Shown one piece after another: positions 10,330-22,567 of a stretch of 64,000 bases of DNA. Every line of letters begins with the position of its first letter. Within the stretch, counting starts at the first letter, position 1. The position numbers and the translations under genes were made by a program. Source of the stretch: Nymphaea colorata (Eukaryota; Streptophyta; Magnoliopsida; Nymphaeales; Nymphaeaceae); contig NC_045142.1 in NCBI RefSeq assembly GCF_008831285.2, forward strand, positions 25,991,876 to 26,055,875. The letters run 5' to 3'. The notes beneath the pieces are model-generated. The model saw only the letters and a program-made list of their open reading frames with translations. It did not search any database and had not been told where the DNA came from.

Positions 10330-12460
10330 TTGGTGTTGGTGTTCAGAGAGAAGCTTGTCAAAACATTTGGCGGATTGGTGATCTAGTTGCATGCGGTTGG
10401 TGTTGATCTTGTAGGTCTAAACCATGAGGTGTAGAAGTCCATGGTTAAGCAACGCATCGTATATTTCCCAGTTCTGGTAAGTGTCAATATCGATCCATCA
10501 TTATCTTGACCAGCTTGCAATTACTTGTAGAATCAGCTATGTAATTTCTTAGTCGTTGTTTCAGGTCACTGATTTTTCTTTAAACAAAAAAAAAAAAGGG
10601 AGAGGAAGAACATGACCTGCGCATCGAAAGGTTCCTGTACATTCAATGGGGACTGGGTTGTGTTCGTCGCTTGGTGCACCAGAAAAAAAATGAAGGTATT
10701 TTAGAAAGTAATTGAAAAAAGATATATCCTTTTCAGTCTTTTTATTTTTTGACATTCTATTTATTTTGTCCTTACAAAAAGTATTTTTTCAATATCAACC
10801 AGGAGCATGATTTCCATTATTAACCATACTGATGCACGGAAATTTCATGCATGTACATAACCTGCTCCCATATCAAAAAAGTCATCTCGACTCACGATTA
10901 TGGTAAACACTAATGACATTTTTTGGTATAGTGAATACTAATGACATACAATTTTTGTTAAAATTAGTACTAATGGCATACAATTGCAATTAGTCCTCAC
11001 CTTTCAGGAAAGTCCTGCAGCGCAGCGAATTATGAGAAGTCTGGACACAAAAGGCGTGTGTTTGACCCCGAACACGCGCCACCCTCCCTGACCCAGAAAA
11101 CTTATCATTTTCCCATGAGAAAACAAACAAGGCCTAAAAATTTCAAGTAGAAGAAGACAAAAATTTAAGTGAATGTCAATATCATCTTAACTCGTACCAC
11201 TCAAATCTAGGCCCTGATCCAAATTTTGAAGTTTCAGCCCGAGTCCAACCTTCCTCTACGTAAGGATGATGCCTGAGACGGACCGATACAGTTTTCCAAA
11301 TCGGGCTTGTGCATCCAATTGGTTTTCAAAACAATTAAGACGATTGGCGAATTGAATCGGACTGGGAAATTTTGAACCGGATCAATCGTATTATTTGTTA
11401 AAAACGGGACACAAAATCCGAGTCGTGACGTCTGCACTCAGACCTCCGTTTCTGTGTTTGGTTGCCATCTCCTCGGCAAAGTCAAGTTGTTCTCGCCCTC
11501 CCCACGGCCACACATAAATTTTAAACAAGAAAGTCAAGTCATCCAAATATATCCCTTTTCGCTAAGAATATTAACTTCATAATTGGATTAGTCAAACGCT
11601 AATCTCTTTATCCTTTTCACTAGAATATTAATTTTATTGAATTTTTCCAAGCTTCTACTCTCCCTCTCTATCTCTCCCTTATATGGCATGAAAAATTGCA
11701 TCCAGCAATGGCATATATGTGCATAATGTCCAAAAGCATATTGCTAATGAATTAATGGTAGCAGGATGTCTAGTGAATTAGATTCTATAAGCCGAAAATT
11801 AAATGCTTAGTGTTGGAACTCCTGCACCATTTGATCCACAAATCTCATTTTCACAATTTTTTGTTCAAGAATACAATAGGTCTTGGCATAATTCTGCGCC
11901 TATTCACGGGTTCCGTTTATGAAGAACAACTTGAACAGACTGGCTAGCAACCATTTTATGCCTAGATGATGTGTAAGGAATGCATTTTATGTCATAAGTT
12001 GGTGGTCTACTGTAACATTGATTGACAAGTTTGAACTATTGTCGATGTTGATCATAACACTTTTAGTCATTCAGTTTGCTGCATGTGATGAACTGTATAG
12101 GTCATCGCACAAGCATTCTCAGTTATTGGTTCCATAATCTAAGTACTTGCGATATCAGGAAGATCGACTAACTCAATCTTGATCGAATAAAAAGCGGATC
12201 GGATTAAACGAACTTGCAGATGAAATTTTCCACCAAACAACTTCAGATGGATGGAAAAGCCGGGTGATTATTTGTATATATGTTAAGTTCATCTGAAAAG
12301 AATATTCACAGGCGCAACGATGAGAAGAACACCGATGATTATTACTTCAGTGATGTAATCCGGACGCACCCTTGCATGATTACCAACGCGATGTGCGCAA
12401 ATTTTCATGTCTGAACTGTTTTCACTTCGAAGACCGTCCCTCTTCTCTAATGACCGGCGA
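10330..12460. repeat. Array spacer block S (copy 3)
   Basis: This is a long copy of the S block, running from tttggcggattggtg through catcgtatatttcccag to gttcatctgaaaagaatattcaca near 12290. It keeps the sequence around cgctaatctctttatccttttcac (about 11598) that serves as the empty site for the SINE at 35.5 kb. No gene is visible. Confidence 0.7.
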
Positions 12461-12816
12461 GCAAAATGAAGAGACAGAAAATTCAAATTTCAAAAAACAA
12501 ATCGGAATATAACTGTACAAGGAAAAGAACTAACAAAACAATGAGAATCATTAGATTCTGTATACTTTTCCGAATCCAGCATATGGAATAGACAACTTGG
12601 GAGCACATAGTTTATGTACTTTGGGTAAAGAACAAATTACAAATAGGAAGTCCTACTACATACCCTTAGGTACGAATTAAATAATAAACGAATGAAGAAC
12701 ATGGCCTACTGCGAAAACCCTACAAAGAAAAGACTAATAAAGATCACTGAAAGAATATACTTTAGTAGTCCTATATATAAGACTTGCATATTTTCTGTGG
12801 TTAAAAAAAAAATGAA

Positions 12817-14587
12817 TCACGCTGTGAACGGCACGCCCGTCTTCGGCAGCCAACTGCCTCCTTGTACAAAATTGGACACGGTGAAGCGACTCGCATCGCT
12901 TGCGCTCATCAGATGGAAGCCGGCCCACTTCACCCTGCCACTGGTGGCCGCGCCCGGGCCACTATTGCTGTACTCGCCGTAGTATAGTGTGCTGAGAGCA
13001 AAAGTGCCGGACCAAGGAGCCCAACCAGCAGGGTCTATCAGGCTGCCAAGGTTAGATTGCATCACCACGGTCCTCGAGTACTGCCTCCATGGCCTGCCCA
13101 GATAAGTCTTCGCACCTCCAAGGGCGGATGCAGCCAAAATGTTGCAGTTGATGATGGAAGTGCCTGTGTTTTCGTTGGGGTCGCTTCTCCCTTGAGCAGT
13201 GACAGTGTTGAACTGCCCTGAAGCCGGCTGCCTCACGTACATGTTGCAGCTTTGAAAGACGACGGCAGCGTCACCGAAGATGAAGTCTACAGTCCCATAG
13301 ATGTCGCAGTTTCTGAAGAACTGACGCATGGAGTAGGTATACAAAGTGTCCTGGTACCCTTCGAAGCTACATTGGTAGAAAGTGGAGAGGTCGGAGCCGC
13401 TTCTCATGGCGACTGCCTGGTGCTTGACAGCCCCCGCCGTGTTCCTAACCGTGATTCCGGTTGCCACGAAGCCATCACCAAGTACAGCTGCGATAATAGC
13501 AATATTTGGTCATATCAAAACACTGCTCATTATAAGTCATCCAAATTAATCAAGGTGCAAAGTACTTTGTAGTCTATATTTAGTTGGTTCAGATATAAAA
13601 ATTCTTACCTAGGGTAGCAGAATTGAAGGTGGTATACCCATCGACGACGTTACGGTTGCCGGTGATGATGGTCTTGCCAATTCCATCACCGACCATCATT
13701 ATGTACTTCTTAGTCTTGGGTATTGTGACGTATTCCTGGTACACTCCTGCCTTCACGTTGATCACGTAGTACCCCTTGCTTCCATCGTTGGCTGGAGCTG
13801 CGGCAATGGCTTCACTGATGGTGCGGTAATTGCCGCTACCATCCTGAGCTACCACAACGCTGCCCACTGTCTGCAGCGCCATCCTCCTTCCGGCAGCGAA
13901 ATGGAAGATGTTCCGATTCACCCAATGAGGAGCACCATCGCTACCCACTCTCAGGTCGTCCAGCAGCTTCCTGGCAGGGACGACTGCCTTCCTGTGCTTG
14001 AATGCCCAGGAGTTGGTGAGCATGGCGAGAGACACACTGTAGAGCTGAGACCCATTCATCAGCGGAGCATACAGCTTGTGACCGCGTTGCAAGAAGGACG
14101 CCTGGGTGAGGGCGTCCAAGCAAGTGCGTTGATTGGTGACGATGCCACTCATGAGGGTATGGACCAGGTCTGCCTGATCTTCGGCCAGGGTGGTGGAGTC
14201 GCAGGAGTCGAGGGTGGAGAGGGAGTTAACCAAGAAATCGGTGGTGAGTTCGGAGAGCAGCAGGCAATCTTCGAGAGCCGCTGCCGCTCGTGGGGTGAGG
14301 ACTGCCTTATCTCTTATGGTCTCGTTTATGAGGGAAGAGAAGGTGGCTGATTGCTGTAAGGACTTCTTGATAAGGTACTGGCCGTAGCCATAAAAGTTGG
14401 AGAGGGACTCACGCGGCAAAAGGGACTGACAGAAGGAAGGGTCGGTAGTGAAGGTGCAGGCGTGGCCTGGAGTGACGGGGACTGGAGCACCAAAGCTTTG
14501 AGAGATGGAGGACGGGAAGAAGAGCGTGAGGGTGAGGAAGAGGAGGGGGATGAAATTCATGGTCGAGGTCGTTGCAGGGGGCACCAT
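12817..14587 (-). CDS. PME: Pectin methylesterase with inhibitor pro-domain, copy B
   Basis: Exons are 13609-14587 and 12817-13487 with a 121-bp intron, 549 aa. The signal peptide is about residues 10-30. The pro-domain has Cys 44, 53, 108 and 156, plus an extra Cys129. The processing motif RKLL is at 206-209, in the context VVPARKLL where the other six copies have VDPGRKLL. The catalytic domain carries GVYQE (281-285), Gln350, Gln372-Asp373, Asp394 within GTVDFIFG, and Arg458 and Trp460 in LGRPW. N-glycosylation sequons lie at Asn88 and Asn178. The start fits the TATA box 83 bases upstream. The leader class is MVPP, shared with C and F; the 3' flank class is shared with D and E. Nothing looks broken. 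Confidence 0.95.
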
Positions 14588-14669
14588 CTTCGTTGGTGTT
14601 TTAGCTTGTGACGCCTTTAGCTATGCAATGCTTTTGTATTGGTGAGAAGGGATGGTGAGAAGGTACCTC

Positions 14670-14679
14670 TATATATATA
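14670..14679 (-). promoter_or_regulatory. TATA box of PME copy B
   Basis: TATATATATA on the minus strand, 83 bases before the ATG, next to the array-wide aacgatctgcatgg element. Confidence 0.7.
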
Positions 14680-14759
14680 AACGATCTGCATGGCGGGCGG
14701 GCGTTGGCATACGCGTAGATTCTGTAGCAGTCCACAATAACTCAGTAGTCAAAACCCCT

Positions 14760-15690
14760 AGTTTGAATAATCAGTCAAAAGATCCTCTCGCTCCCCCTCT
14801 CCCCTTTTGGTTTCGATAGCTCGTCGTAATCCAAGTGCATGAAGGCACCAGGAAAGTAGGGCTTTTGAACGTGAATCAGTTCTCACGGAAAGAGTTGGAG
14901 AGGAAATTTCCCCAAACAACCACTTTCTACGACCATGCTGGAAATCTGACTTGCTATTGATAGTCAACCATCCAAATCTGATTCTTAGTTCGAGTCGTTA
15001 ATGTGGTGCTGCAGATGCGATTTGGAGAGTTATGGATCAGATAATCGGCCTGCCGACTCCCGAGGTTATGCCTCCTTTTATTAAGGAAAAAATCAATGAA
15101 CAAAGAATGAAGGTAGAAAATTATATATTGGGAGAGATATCGACATTAGTGGGTTGTTTGTGCTGGTTCATTTGATCCCTCCAATTATATAGATACTGCT
15201 CTTCAAGATCAATTGAAATTTTGTTAACTATATATTTAACGTCCCATAAACAAAAATTTTTAGCTCAACTCCTGGCGTTATCTTTAATAGCATAATATGA
15301 ACAAAAGTTTGATATAAGGCATTACGTAAACAAGCATTTATGTGTACTTGAAGTGCTTCTTTAAAATAAGTTGCATTTATATTTTGGCACCGGATAACAC
15401 TTTTCTTGACTAGCTAGAGTTCTTTTCTTCATCTTGCTTTCTTGTTGGTAACCAAGCCACACTTTGGGTAGTTGCCATTTAGTAAAGGAATCAAATTCTT
15501 GGACCACGCTTGATCGAATATGACTGTCAACATGAATTATTTATCAGGTGCCTCAGTACCCATAATTGAATTCTTATGTCAACAGACTCTGTTTTGAACC
15601 TTTTTTCCACTTATATCCTGTCACAGGGAAAAAGAATTGAATTCTCTCTCTTTCTCTCTCTCTCTCACACACTCTCTCTCTCTCTCTCTC

Positions 15691-15724
<34 letters not shown>

Positions 15725-16190
15725 CACATGACGTCCAAAACTATGTGAGAGAACGAATAGTATTCTCATGCATGGCTAAACTAGATTTATGAGGACGAAA
15801 ATTAAGTTGGTCACATGTTGCGACTAGCAAGATAAAGTGGGCGGAATGCGATTGGGATTAGATGTTGAAAATTTTCAATCATCGATCGAAGTAGTTGGTC
15901 ACCTAAAAGGGTTAGTTACCAGTATCTTAGACGTGCAAGTAACCTGCCCAGACATTGATCGCCTTGGTTGAACTGTTGCCGACGTTGATCATAGAACTTC
16001 AGACTTTCTGTTTTCTACACATAACGACTGATAGTCTTTACCGAGACATACAATAAAATTGCGACGTAGTTTTAATTTTTAATCATTCAGCAACATCTAG
16101 CTTATGTGGCAGATTTTAAGTATCCTATATGTATATAACCGCGATTAAAATCAGTCGGTACATTAACATCTCTTTCATATGTACACATGT
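14760..16190. other. Spacer upstream of copy B
   Basis: The promoter-distal sequence shared by the array reaches to about 15600 and includes gggtagttgccattt. It is followed by CT and TA microsatellites (about 15640-15722) and a segment, 15720-16100, that is repeated at 42740-43100. The S block is absent from this spacer. No gene is visible. Confidence 0.6.
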
Positions 16191-17180
16191 CAGCTTTCTT
16201 GCATAGGACAGTTTAGTTAATGGATAGGAGGGGATGAATAATAAGATTAGTGAGTCCAAACCAGATGTTGTTTTCCCGTCCCTTTTTGGCCGCAAATCTG
16301 AGCTTTAGCAGCGGTCTTGAGCAACCACTAATGGAACACAGATGAAGTCGCCTGATTCTTATCCTGCCGAGAGTAGTTCCTCTCCAATCCTTCTCCCTCT
16401 GTCAAGTCTTCCAACTCTGATTCTGCCAAGAGTCAATCTCAAGAATTTAGGACTTGATTTTGAATTCTCTTTTTCCCTTTAAGATCAACCAACAAGAAGA
16501 AAGAACGGAATAAAGAAATGAAGGGTATTGAGTAAAAGTGCAAGTAATATTTTTAACTCAATTCTCTATATACATATATAACAAGGAATGAGTAAAACCA
16601 ATTTTGGTGGATCAGATTTTCGAGGTGCTCGTCTTTTCAGCCTTCTACTTACTAGCACTGGGTTCAGTCCATCTTCAGGCACCAATTTGGACCCAATGGA
16701 CTTTGGCATGCCGGGTTTGAATACTCTGCCGCCGTTTGGATTGAACCCAAAGAAGGCCATAGGCAATCCCAGACGTACAAGTTACCTCCACCCAAGTCAC
16801 ACATTGAAGAATCCACTTTTGAACTGCTTCAAATTAAGATGTTCACATAGTGACACTATTCAGTCACGCATTCCTGCATGCATAGCGACGATTATGTTCC
16901 TACTTACCGCACTACTATTCAGTCGCACATTCCTGCATGCATAACGACGGTTATGTTCCTACTCGAGACGTAGCAATGCCACTGGATTACGGCACCACAC
17001 GGGTTACATCTATATTCATAAGCCTTAGACGCTCTGGTGTTTAGATCTTTTCAAACTTTTTTTACATTACATTGTGGTGAGGCTTTCATATAATATGTAC
17101 TTTACTTTACTACTGACCTTCCTGTTCGGCTCCGAACATATATAAAGCTTTAAGGGATCAATTCATGCATGCCACTGGTG
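16190..17180. repeat. Array spacer block V (copy 2)
   Basis: This is similar over most of its length to 43200-44100. It contains a local direct repeat around cagtcgcacattcctgcatgcat (about 16860 and 16920). The 118-codon open frame at 16588-16944 is not kept in the other copies. From about 17540 to 18005 the sequence closely matches 44455-44918, the 3' flank of copy G. Confidence 0.7.
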
Positions 17181-18005
17181 TGCATATTTTGAATTTAACT
17201 TGTATGAATTTTTTTATTAGATTGTACAAATTAATTTTTTACACAATTGTTGAGTTGAAACTCAATTGGAGATCTCACATAGAGAAAGGGTCTTTAATGA
17301 TGTTTCTATTGATGCAAGCTGGAACGGCAGAGAAAAGGATGTCACTGATGCTATTTTCATGTTGAAATGTCACGGAAGGTAGTGGGGGAATATTCTAATC
17401 TGCATTTTTATACATGCGATCAATTAGAAATTGAATCTGAAAGGCAAGAATGTGACATGTTACATACGTGCCTGGTGAAGTACACATATTCATGATGTTT
17501 CTGTCTGAGTCAATTAAAATAAAAAAAAATCCAACAAAACGGCTGTTTGTGACGGGTATCCACTTGGAGCTCAAGGTAAGTGCACGTCCCTTTCAATTTG
17601 GTGGAGAAAAATGTCGCTTACATTATTCGCTACCATCCAAAGAATGACAATAAAGTGCCAACAAACGAAAATAAGGAAACGGAAATACAAATTTTAATAT
17701 ATTCAAGCAGGAATTAGACAAACTAAGAAAATAAGAACCAGAACTTTCTTATATACTTTGTGAAGATCCAGAATGTGTAGTACAATATTTAGAAGCACAT
17801 CGCTTATGTAATTATTTACCATGCGGAAAGAACAAGCTACCTAACTTTAGGAAGGCTGACTGCCTCTTAGATACAGATGAATAAATAAATGAAGAGTATA
17901 ATGGCTTAATGCAAAATCCTAAAATGAAAACAACTGAAGATGTTGACACTCTAACTAACTAAACACTCCTTTCCCTGTAAATCTCAGGCTCAAACAAAAA
18001 AATAA

Positions 18006-19773
18006 TCACGCTGTGAATGGCACGCCTGTCTTCGGAAGCCAATTGCCTCCTTGTACGAAATTGGAAACAGTGAAGCGGCTAGCATCGCTTGCGCTCATCA
18101 GATGGAAGCCGGCCCAGTTCACCCTGCCGCTGGTGGCCGCACCCGGACCGCTGTTGCTGTACTCACCGTAGTACAGAGTGCTGAGAGCGAAAGTGCCGGA
18201 CCATGGAGCCCAACCAGCAGGGTCTATCAGGCTGCCAAGGTTAGATTGCATCACCACAGTCCTCGAGTACTGCCTCCATGGCCTGCCCAGATAAGTCTTA
18301 GCACCGCCCAGTGCAGATGCAGCCAAGATGTTACAGTTGATGATGGAGGTGCCGGTGTTCTCGTTGGGGTCACTCCTCCCTTGAGCCGTGACCGTGTTGA
18401 ACTGCCCTGAAGACGGCTGCCTGACGTACATGTTGCAGCTTTGGAAGACCACGGCTGCATCGCCGAAGATGAAGTCCACGGTGCCATAGATGTCGCAGTT
18501 TCTGAAGAACTGACGCATGGAGTATGTGTAGAGAGTGTCTTGATACCCTTCAAAGCTGCACTGGTAGAAAGTGGAGAGGTCGGCGCCGCTTCTCATGGCA
18601 ACCGCCTGCTGTTTGGCTGCCCCCGCCGTGTTCCTAACCGTGATTCCCGTTGCAACGAAACCATCACCAAGTACAGCTGCGACAATAGCAAGTCATCGTC
18701 ATGTCAAAATATTGTTTATTGTAAATCAGCCAAATTAATCAGGTTCAAAGCACTTTGTAGCCTATTTTAGTTGGTTCAGGACAAAAAATCTCACCTAGAG
18801 TTGCGGAATTGAAGGTGGTATATCCATCGACGACGTTACGGTTGCCGGTGATGATTGTCTTGCCCATTCCGTCGCCGACCATCATTATGTACTTCTTGGT
18901 CTTGGGTATGGTGACGTATTCCTGGTACACTCCTGCCTTGACATTGATCACGTAGTAACCCTTGCTTCCATCGTTGGCTGGAGCAGCGGCAATGGCCTCA
19001 CTGATGGTGCGGTAATTGCCGCTGCCATCCTGAGCCACCACCACGCTGCCCACTGTCTGCAGAGCCATCCTCCTTTCGGCGGCGAAATGGAAGATGTTTC
19101 GGTTCACCCAATGAGGAGCACCATCGCTACCTACCCTCAGGTCATCCAGCAGCTTCCTCCCAGGGTCGACGGCCTTCCTGTGCTTGAATGCCCATGAGTT
19201 GGTGAGCATGGCAAGCGACACACTGTAGAGCTGAGACCCATTCATCAGCGGAGCATACAGCTTATGGCCATGCTGCAAGAAGGACGCCTGGGTTAGGGCA
19301 TCCAAGCAGGTGCGCTGGTTGGTGACGATGCCGCTCATGAGGGTATGGACCAGGTCTGCCTGGTCTTGGGCGAGGCTGGTGGAGTCGCAGGAGTCGAGGG
19401 TGGAGAGGGAGTTAACCAAGAAATCGGTAGTGAGTTCGGAGAGCAGCAGGCAATCTTCGAGAGCCGCTGCCGCTTGTGGGGTGAGGGCTGCCTTATCTCC
19501 TATGGTCTCGTTTATGAGGGAAGAGAAGGTGGCTGATTGCTGTAAGGACTTCTTGATAAGGTACTGGCCGTAGCCATAAAAGTTGGAGAGGGACTCACGC
19601 GGCAAAAGGGACTGACAGAAGGAAGGGTCGGTAGTGAAGGTGCAGGCGTGGTCTGGAGTGACGGGGACTGGAGCACCAAAGCTTTGAGAGATGGAGGACG
19701 GGAAGAAGAGCGTGAGGGTGAGGAAGAGGAGGGAGATGAAATTCATGGTCGAGGTCGTTGCAGGGGGCACCAT
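18006..19773 (-). CDS. PME: Pectin methylesterase with inhibitor pro-domain, copy C
   Basis: Exons are 18795-19773 and 18006-18676 with a 118-bp intron, 549 aa and the same residue numbering as copy B. All catalytic residues and the RKLL site are present. Differences include Ser instead of Pro at residue 14 in the signal peptide, Glu233 in place of Gly, and QQAVA around Gln350. An in-frame ATG at 19887 is not used here because it lies upstream of the TATA box (19863-19870). Exon 2 is open back to the acceptor: the codon before the ATVR-like stretch is GTT, so automatic ORF calling shortens it, but the frame is continuous. The 3' flank matches F and G, and the leader matches B and F. Confidence 0.95.
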
Positions 19774-19862
19774 CTTCGTTGGTGTTTTAGCTTGTGACGC
19801 CCTTAGCAATCCAACGCTCTTGTATTGGTGATATGGAATGGTGAGAACTGAGAAGGCGCCCC

Positions 19863-19870
19863 TATATATA
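19863..19870 (-). promoter_or_regulatory. TATA box of PME copy C
   Basis: TATATATA on the minus strand, 90 bases before the ATG at 19773. The same arrangement is found in copy F. Confidence 0.7.
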
Positions 19871-19879
19871 AACGATCTG

Positions 19880-20730
19880 CATGGCATGGCAGGCGGACGT
19901 TGGCGCTGCCAACTTGAAGATTATAGTCTGACCAGTCGCAGTCGACAAGAATTCTTCAGTAGTCAAAATCCCAATTTTGAATAATCAGTCAAAAGATCCT
20001 CTCTCTTTCTCTTTTCTTCCCTTTTCGGATTCGATAGCTGGCGTCGTAATCCAAGTGCATGAAAGTGCTTACGGTAAACGGCCATGCAGGCACCAGGAAA
20101 GTATGGGTTTTGAAGTTGAGTCAGTTCCCACGGAAAGAGATAGAGAATAAATTTTCCCCAAACACCCACTTTCTACGACCATGCTAGAAAGATGACTTAC
20201 TATTGATAGTCAACCATCCAAATCTGATTATTAGTTCGAGTCGTTAATGTGGTGCTGCATACGCGACTGGGAGAGATGTCGTTCGCCGCCGGCCGGTTCG
20301 TTTGATTCCTCCAATATAGAGGGGGTTTGCCTGTGCAAAACCGAAACATTATCTAGCATTCACATGAAAAATATATGAAAGCCTTATATGAACAAAAGTT
20401 TGATGCAAAGCCTTCCATAAACAATTCTTTTTGTGTATGTGAAGTGTTTGTTGCCTTTTGGGTAGTTGCCATTTGGAAAGGAATCAAATTCTTGGGCCAC
20501 GCTTGATCGAACGTGACTGTTAATTAAGCTTCAACATAAATTAATTGATCAGGTGCCTCGGTACCCAAAATTCTTATATAAACACATTCTGTTTTGAACT
20601 TTTTTTCACTTATATCGTGGCACAGGGACAATTAGGAATTGAATTATATCTCTCTCACTCACTTATTAGCAGGAGGGTTCAACTCTTAAATTAATTTAAT
20701 TGAGTATATATTTTAGAAGAAAAATCACAT
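19880..20730. other. Spacer upstream of copy C
   Basis: This is the promoter-distal sequence common to the array, with cagtcaaaagatcc near 19985-20000 and gggtagttgcc near 20460. It is AT-rich and noncoding. Confidence 0.6.
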
Positions 20731-20734
20731 GAAT

Positions 20735-20998
20735 ACTTTTGTTACCTTCAGATGCCAAACACACGTGAAATTTACACGTATGCAGCCAACAGCCAGCGTC
20801 TTCATAAAATCATTAAAGATATCCAATGATCTAATGGAAGTTGAATTTAAAGTCAAGTTTCCTTTGCTGAATAAAATGACGTTATAATGGTCATGAACGA
20901 ATATGACTGGATAGCGTTTTGTGAAGTCGCAGATTTTGTTGCTCCGGTCATCACCGGGCAAGACTCGAGTAGATTGGGACTTGGGTCCATCTAGGAGG
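20735..20998. promoter_or_regulatory. Conserved noncoding block T (copy 1)
   Basis: About 260 bases recur at 32805-33050 and 47392-47636, each roughly 0.85-1.0 kb upstream of a PME gene (C, E and G). Shared words include cagatgccaaacacacgt, aaaatgacgttataatgg, tcatgaacga and ttttgttgctccggtc. TGACG-type words (the core bound by some plant bZIP factors) occur in it. A regulatory role is inference; it could simply be retained spacer or a small nonautonomous element. Confidence 0.4.
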
Positions 20999-21424
20999 CC
21001 ATGTCAGGACATGGTTCAAATTCATAGGGAAAAAGCTAGCTAATTAATTTGGAACTCATTTTATGGTATAGAAATTGAGTTTTTCACTCGCTTCGCTTCT
21101 TAGTTTCTCATTAATTTAGCCTTTGTTGGTTTTTTATTATTGGAAATTAATTTATTAATAGCAAAAAAACTCGATGCCGGGCTTATGATATGAAGTCTCT
21201 CTTGATCTGAGGTAGAACTTACTGGTCCATTTTTGTCCCTGGAAATTAATTCTTTTTTTTTCACTAGCAACAATTTGTTTCCTCGTATGCCTTCTAGTCT
21301 TTATGGCAACAATAGACCAGTTCATATCTTTCTCCAATCAAAATCTTGGGCACGCTTGATCAAATTTGACTATCATTTAAAATTCAACAGGAATTATTGA
21401 TGGAGTTTTGTCCGTTAGTAAGAG

Positions 21425-22567
21425 ATGACTGGGACCTTAGATTGGATGGGCTCAATGTATAATTGCCATGTTGCTGTCTACTGTGATGTGGTCCGTATTG
21501 TCCAGGACGAGGTGTTCTGGTGCACTAGTTCCACGACCAGAGACAGATCCATAAGTAGGGACCGCATGAAAAGTAGAGGTGGCCCCACTTATTCTCTGTG
21601 TCCCTTGTTGGATGTGAGGTGTGTGGGCAACTATCACCACCTCATGATGTTCGAAAATATTCCATTAGTTCGTTTGATTGGAGAAAGATATGAACTGGTC
21701 TATTAGTTTACGTAGTATACAAAGGCACAAGTGTATACTTCTAGAATTTGAAAGTTGAAACTATATCCAAATTTTCTACAAAATCGACCTGGGATGACAA
21801 ATTCAGAACTTGGTTTAAAAACAGAAAACCATCTGAAATAAAGGACAATTTCTTTTTAATTATCCAAATGATGAATAACGTCAAGCCTAGTGTAAATAAG
21901 AAAGAATATCAGAAATCGAAACATGACTTGTAGAGTCCATCGAATGCAGTTCTTCTTTTTCTCTCTTTTACTGACGGATTTGATGGACGTTGATTTTAGA
22001 GGTTCCAATTCACGAATCATCTGATTCCAGTGCAAAAGGTACCAACTCAAAATTCCTCGTAAATGCTTAAATCTCAAAAATATTTATTTCAGTCTATATA
22101 TGACGGATAAGCCATTTATAAGACTTGTCAAAATTTGATCCAGAAGGACCATATCCAACTGGAGGGAACATATGCGCCCTGGAGGAGCCCTTTTTTAAAG
22201 ACAAAATTGAAAAGGGGAATACAGTACTAGAAGGAAGAAAAACTGAAACTAACCCTAACAGTACTAGAAGGAAGAGAAACTGACAAAACAATGAGAATCA
22301 AAATATTCTGTATATTTTCCAAATCCTGCAAATGGAATACATTTCTTAAAAGTACATAGTTTATGTACTTTGGGTAGAGGACAAACTAATCAAAAGAAGT
22401 CCTACATCCCCTTTCCATTAGATTCTGATAAATAAATAAACGAATGAAGAGCAGGGCCTATAAGAAAACCCTACAAAGAAATGACTAAAGATGTTCACTC
22501 TACGGCTATAGCTTAGTAGTCCCACATATATAATACATGCATATTTTACGAGGTCCAAACAGATTGA
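21425..22567. other. X block and 3' flank of copy D
   Basis: An X-type block (about 21425-21560) is followed by AT-rich sequence. A segment at 22050-22200 (gataagcc, agacttgtc, gatccagaagg) is related to 25590-25720. From about 22260 the sequence is the 3' flank type shared by copies B, D and E (aaacaatgagaatca, tttatgtactttgggta). The small open frames here are not supported. Confidence 0.55.

Noticed and set aside
18597-18676. Apparent truncation of copy C exon 2
   Set aside because: The frame is open for 26 codons back to the acceptor at 18677-18678. Only a start-like codon is missing, so the exon is complete.
19774-19887. Longer N-terminus for copy C (ATG at 19887), and the same for copy F (41449) and copy A (9199)
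   Set aside because: These ATGs lie upstream of the TATA boxes, and the extension would bury the signal peptide. The ATGs at 19773, 41335 and 9121 align with those of the other copies.
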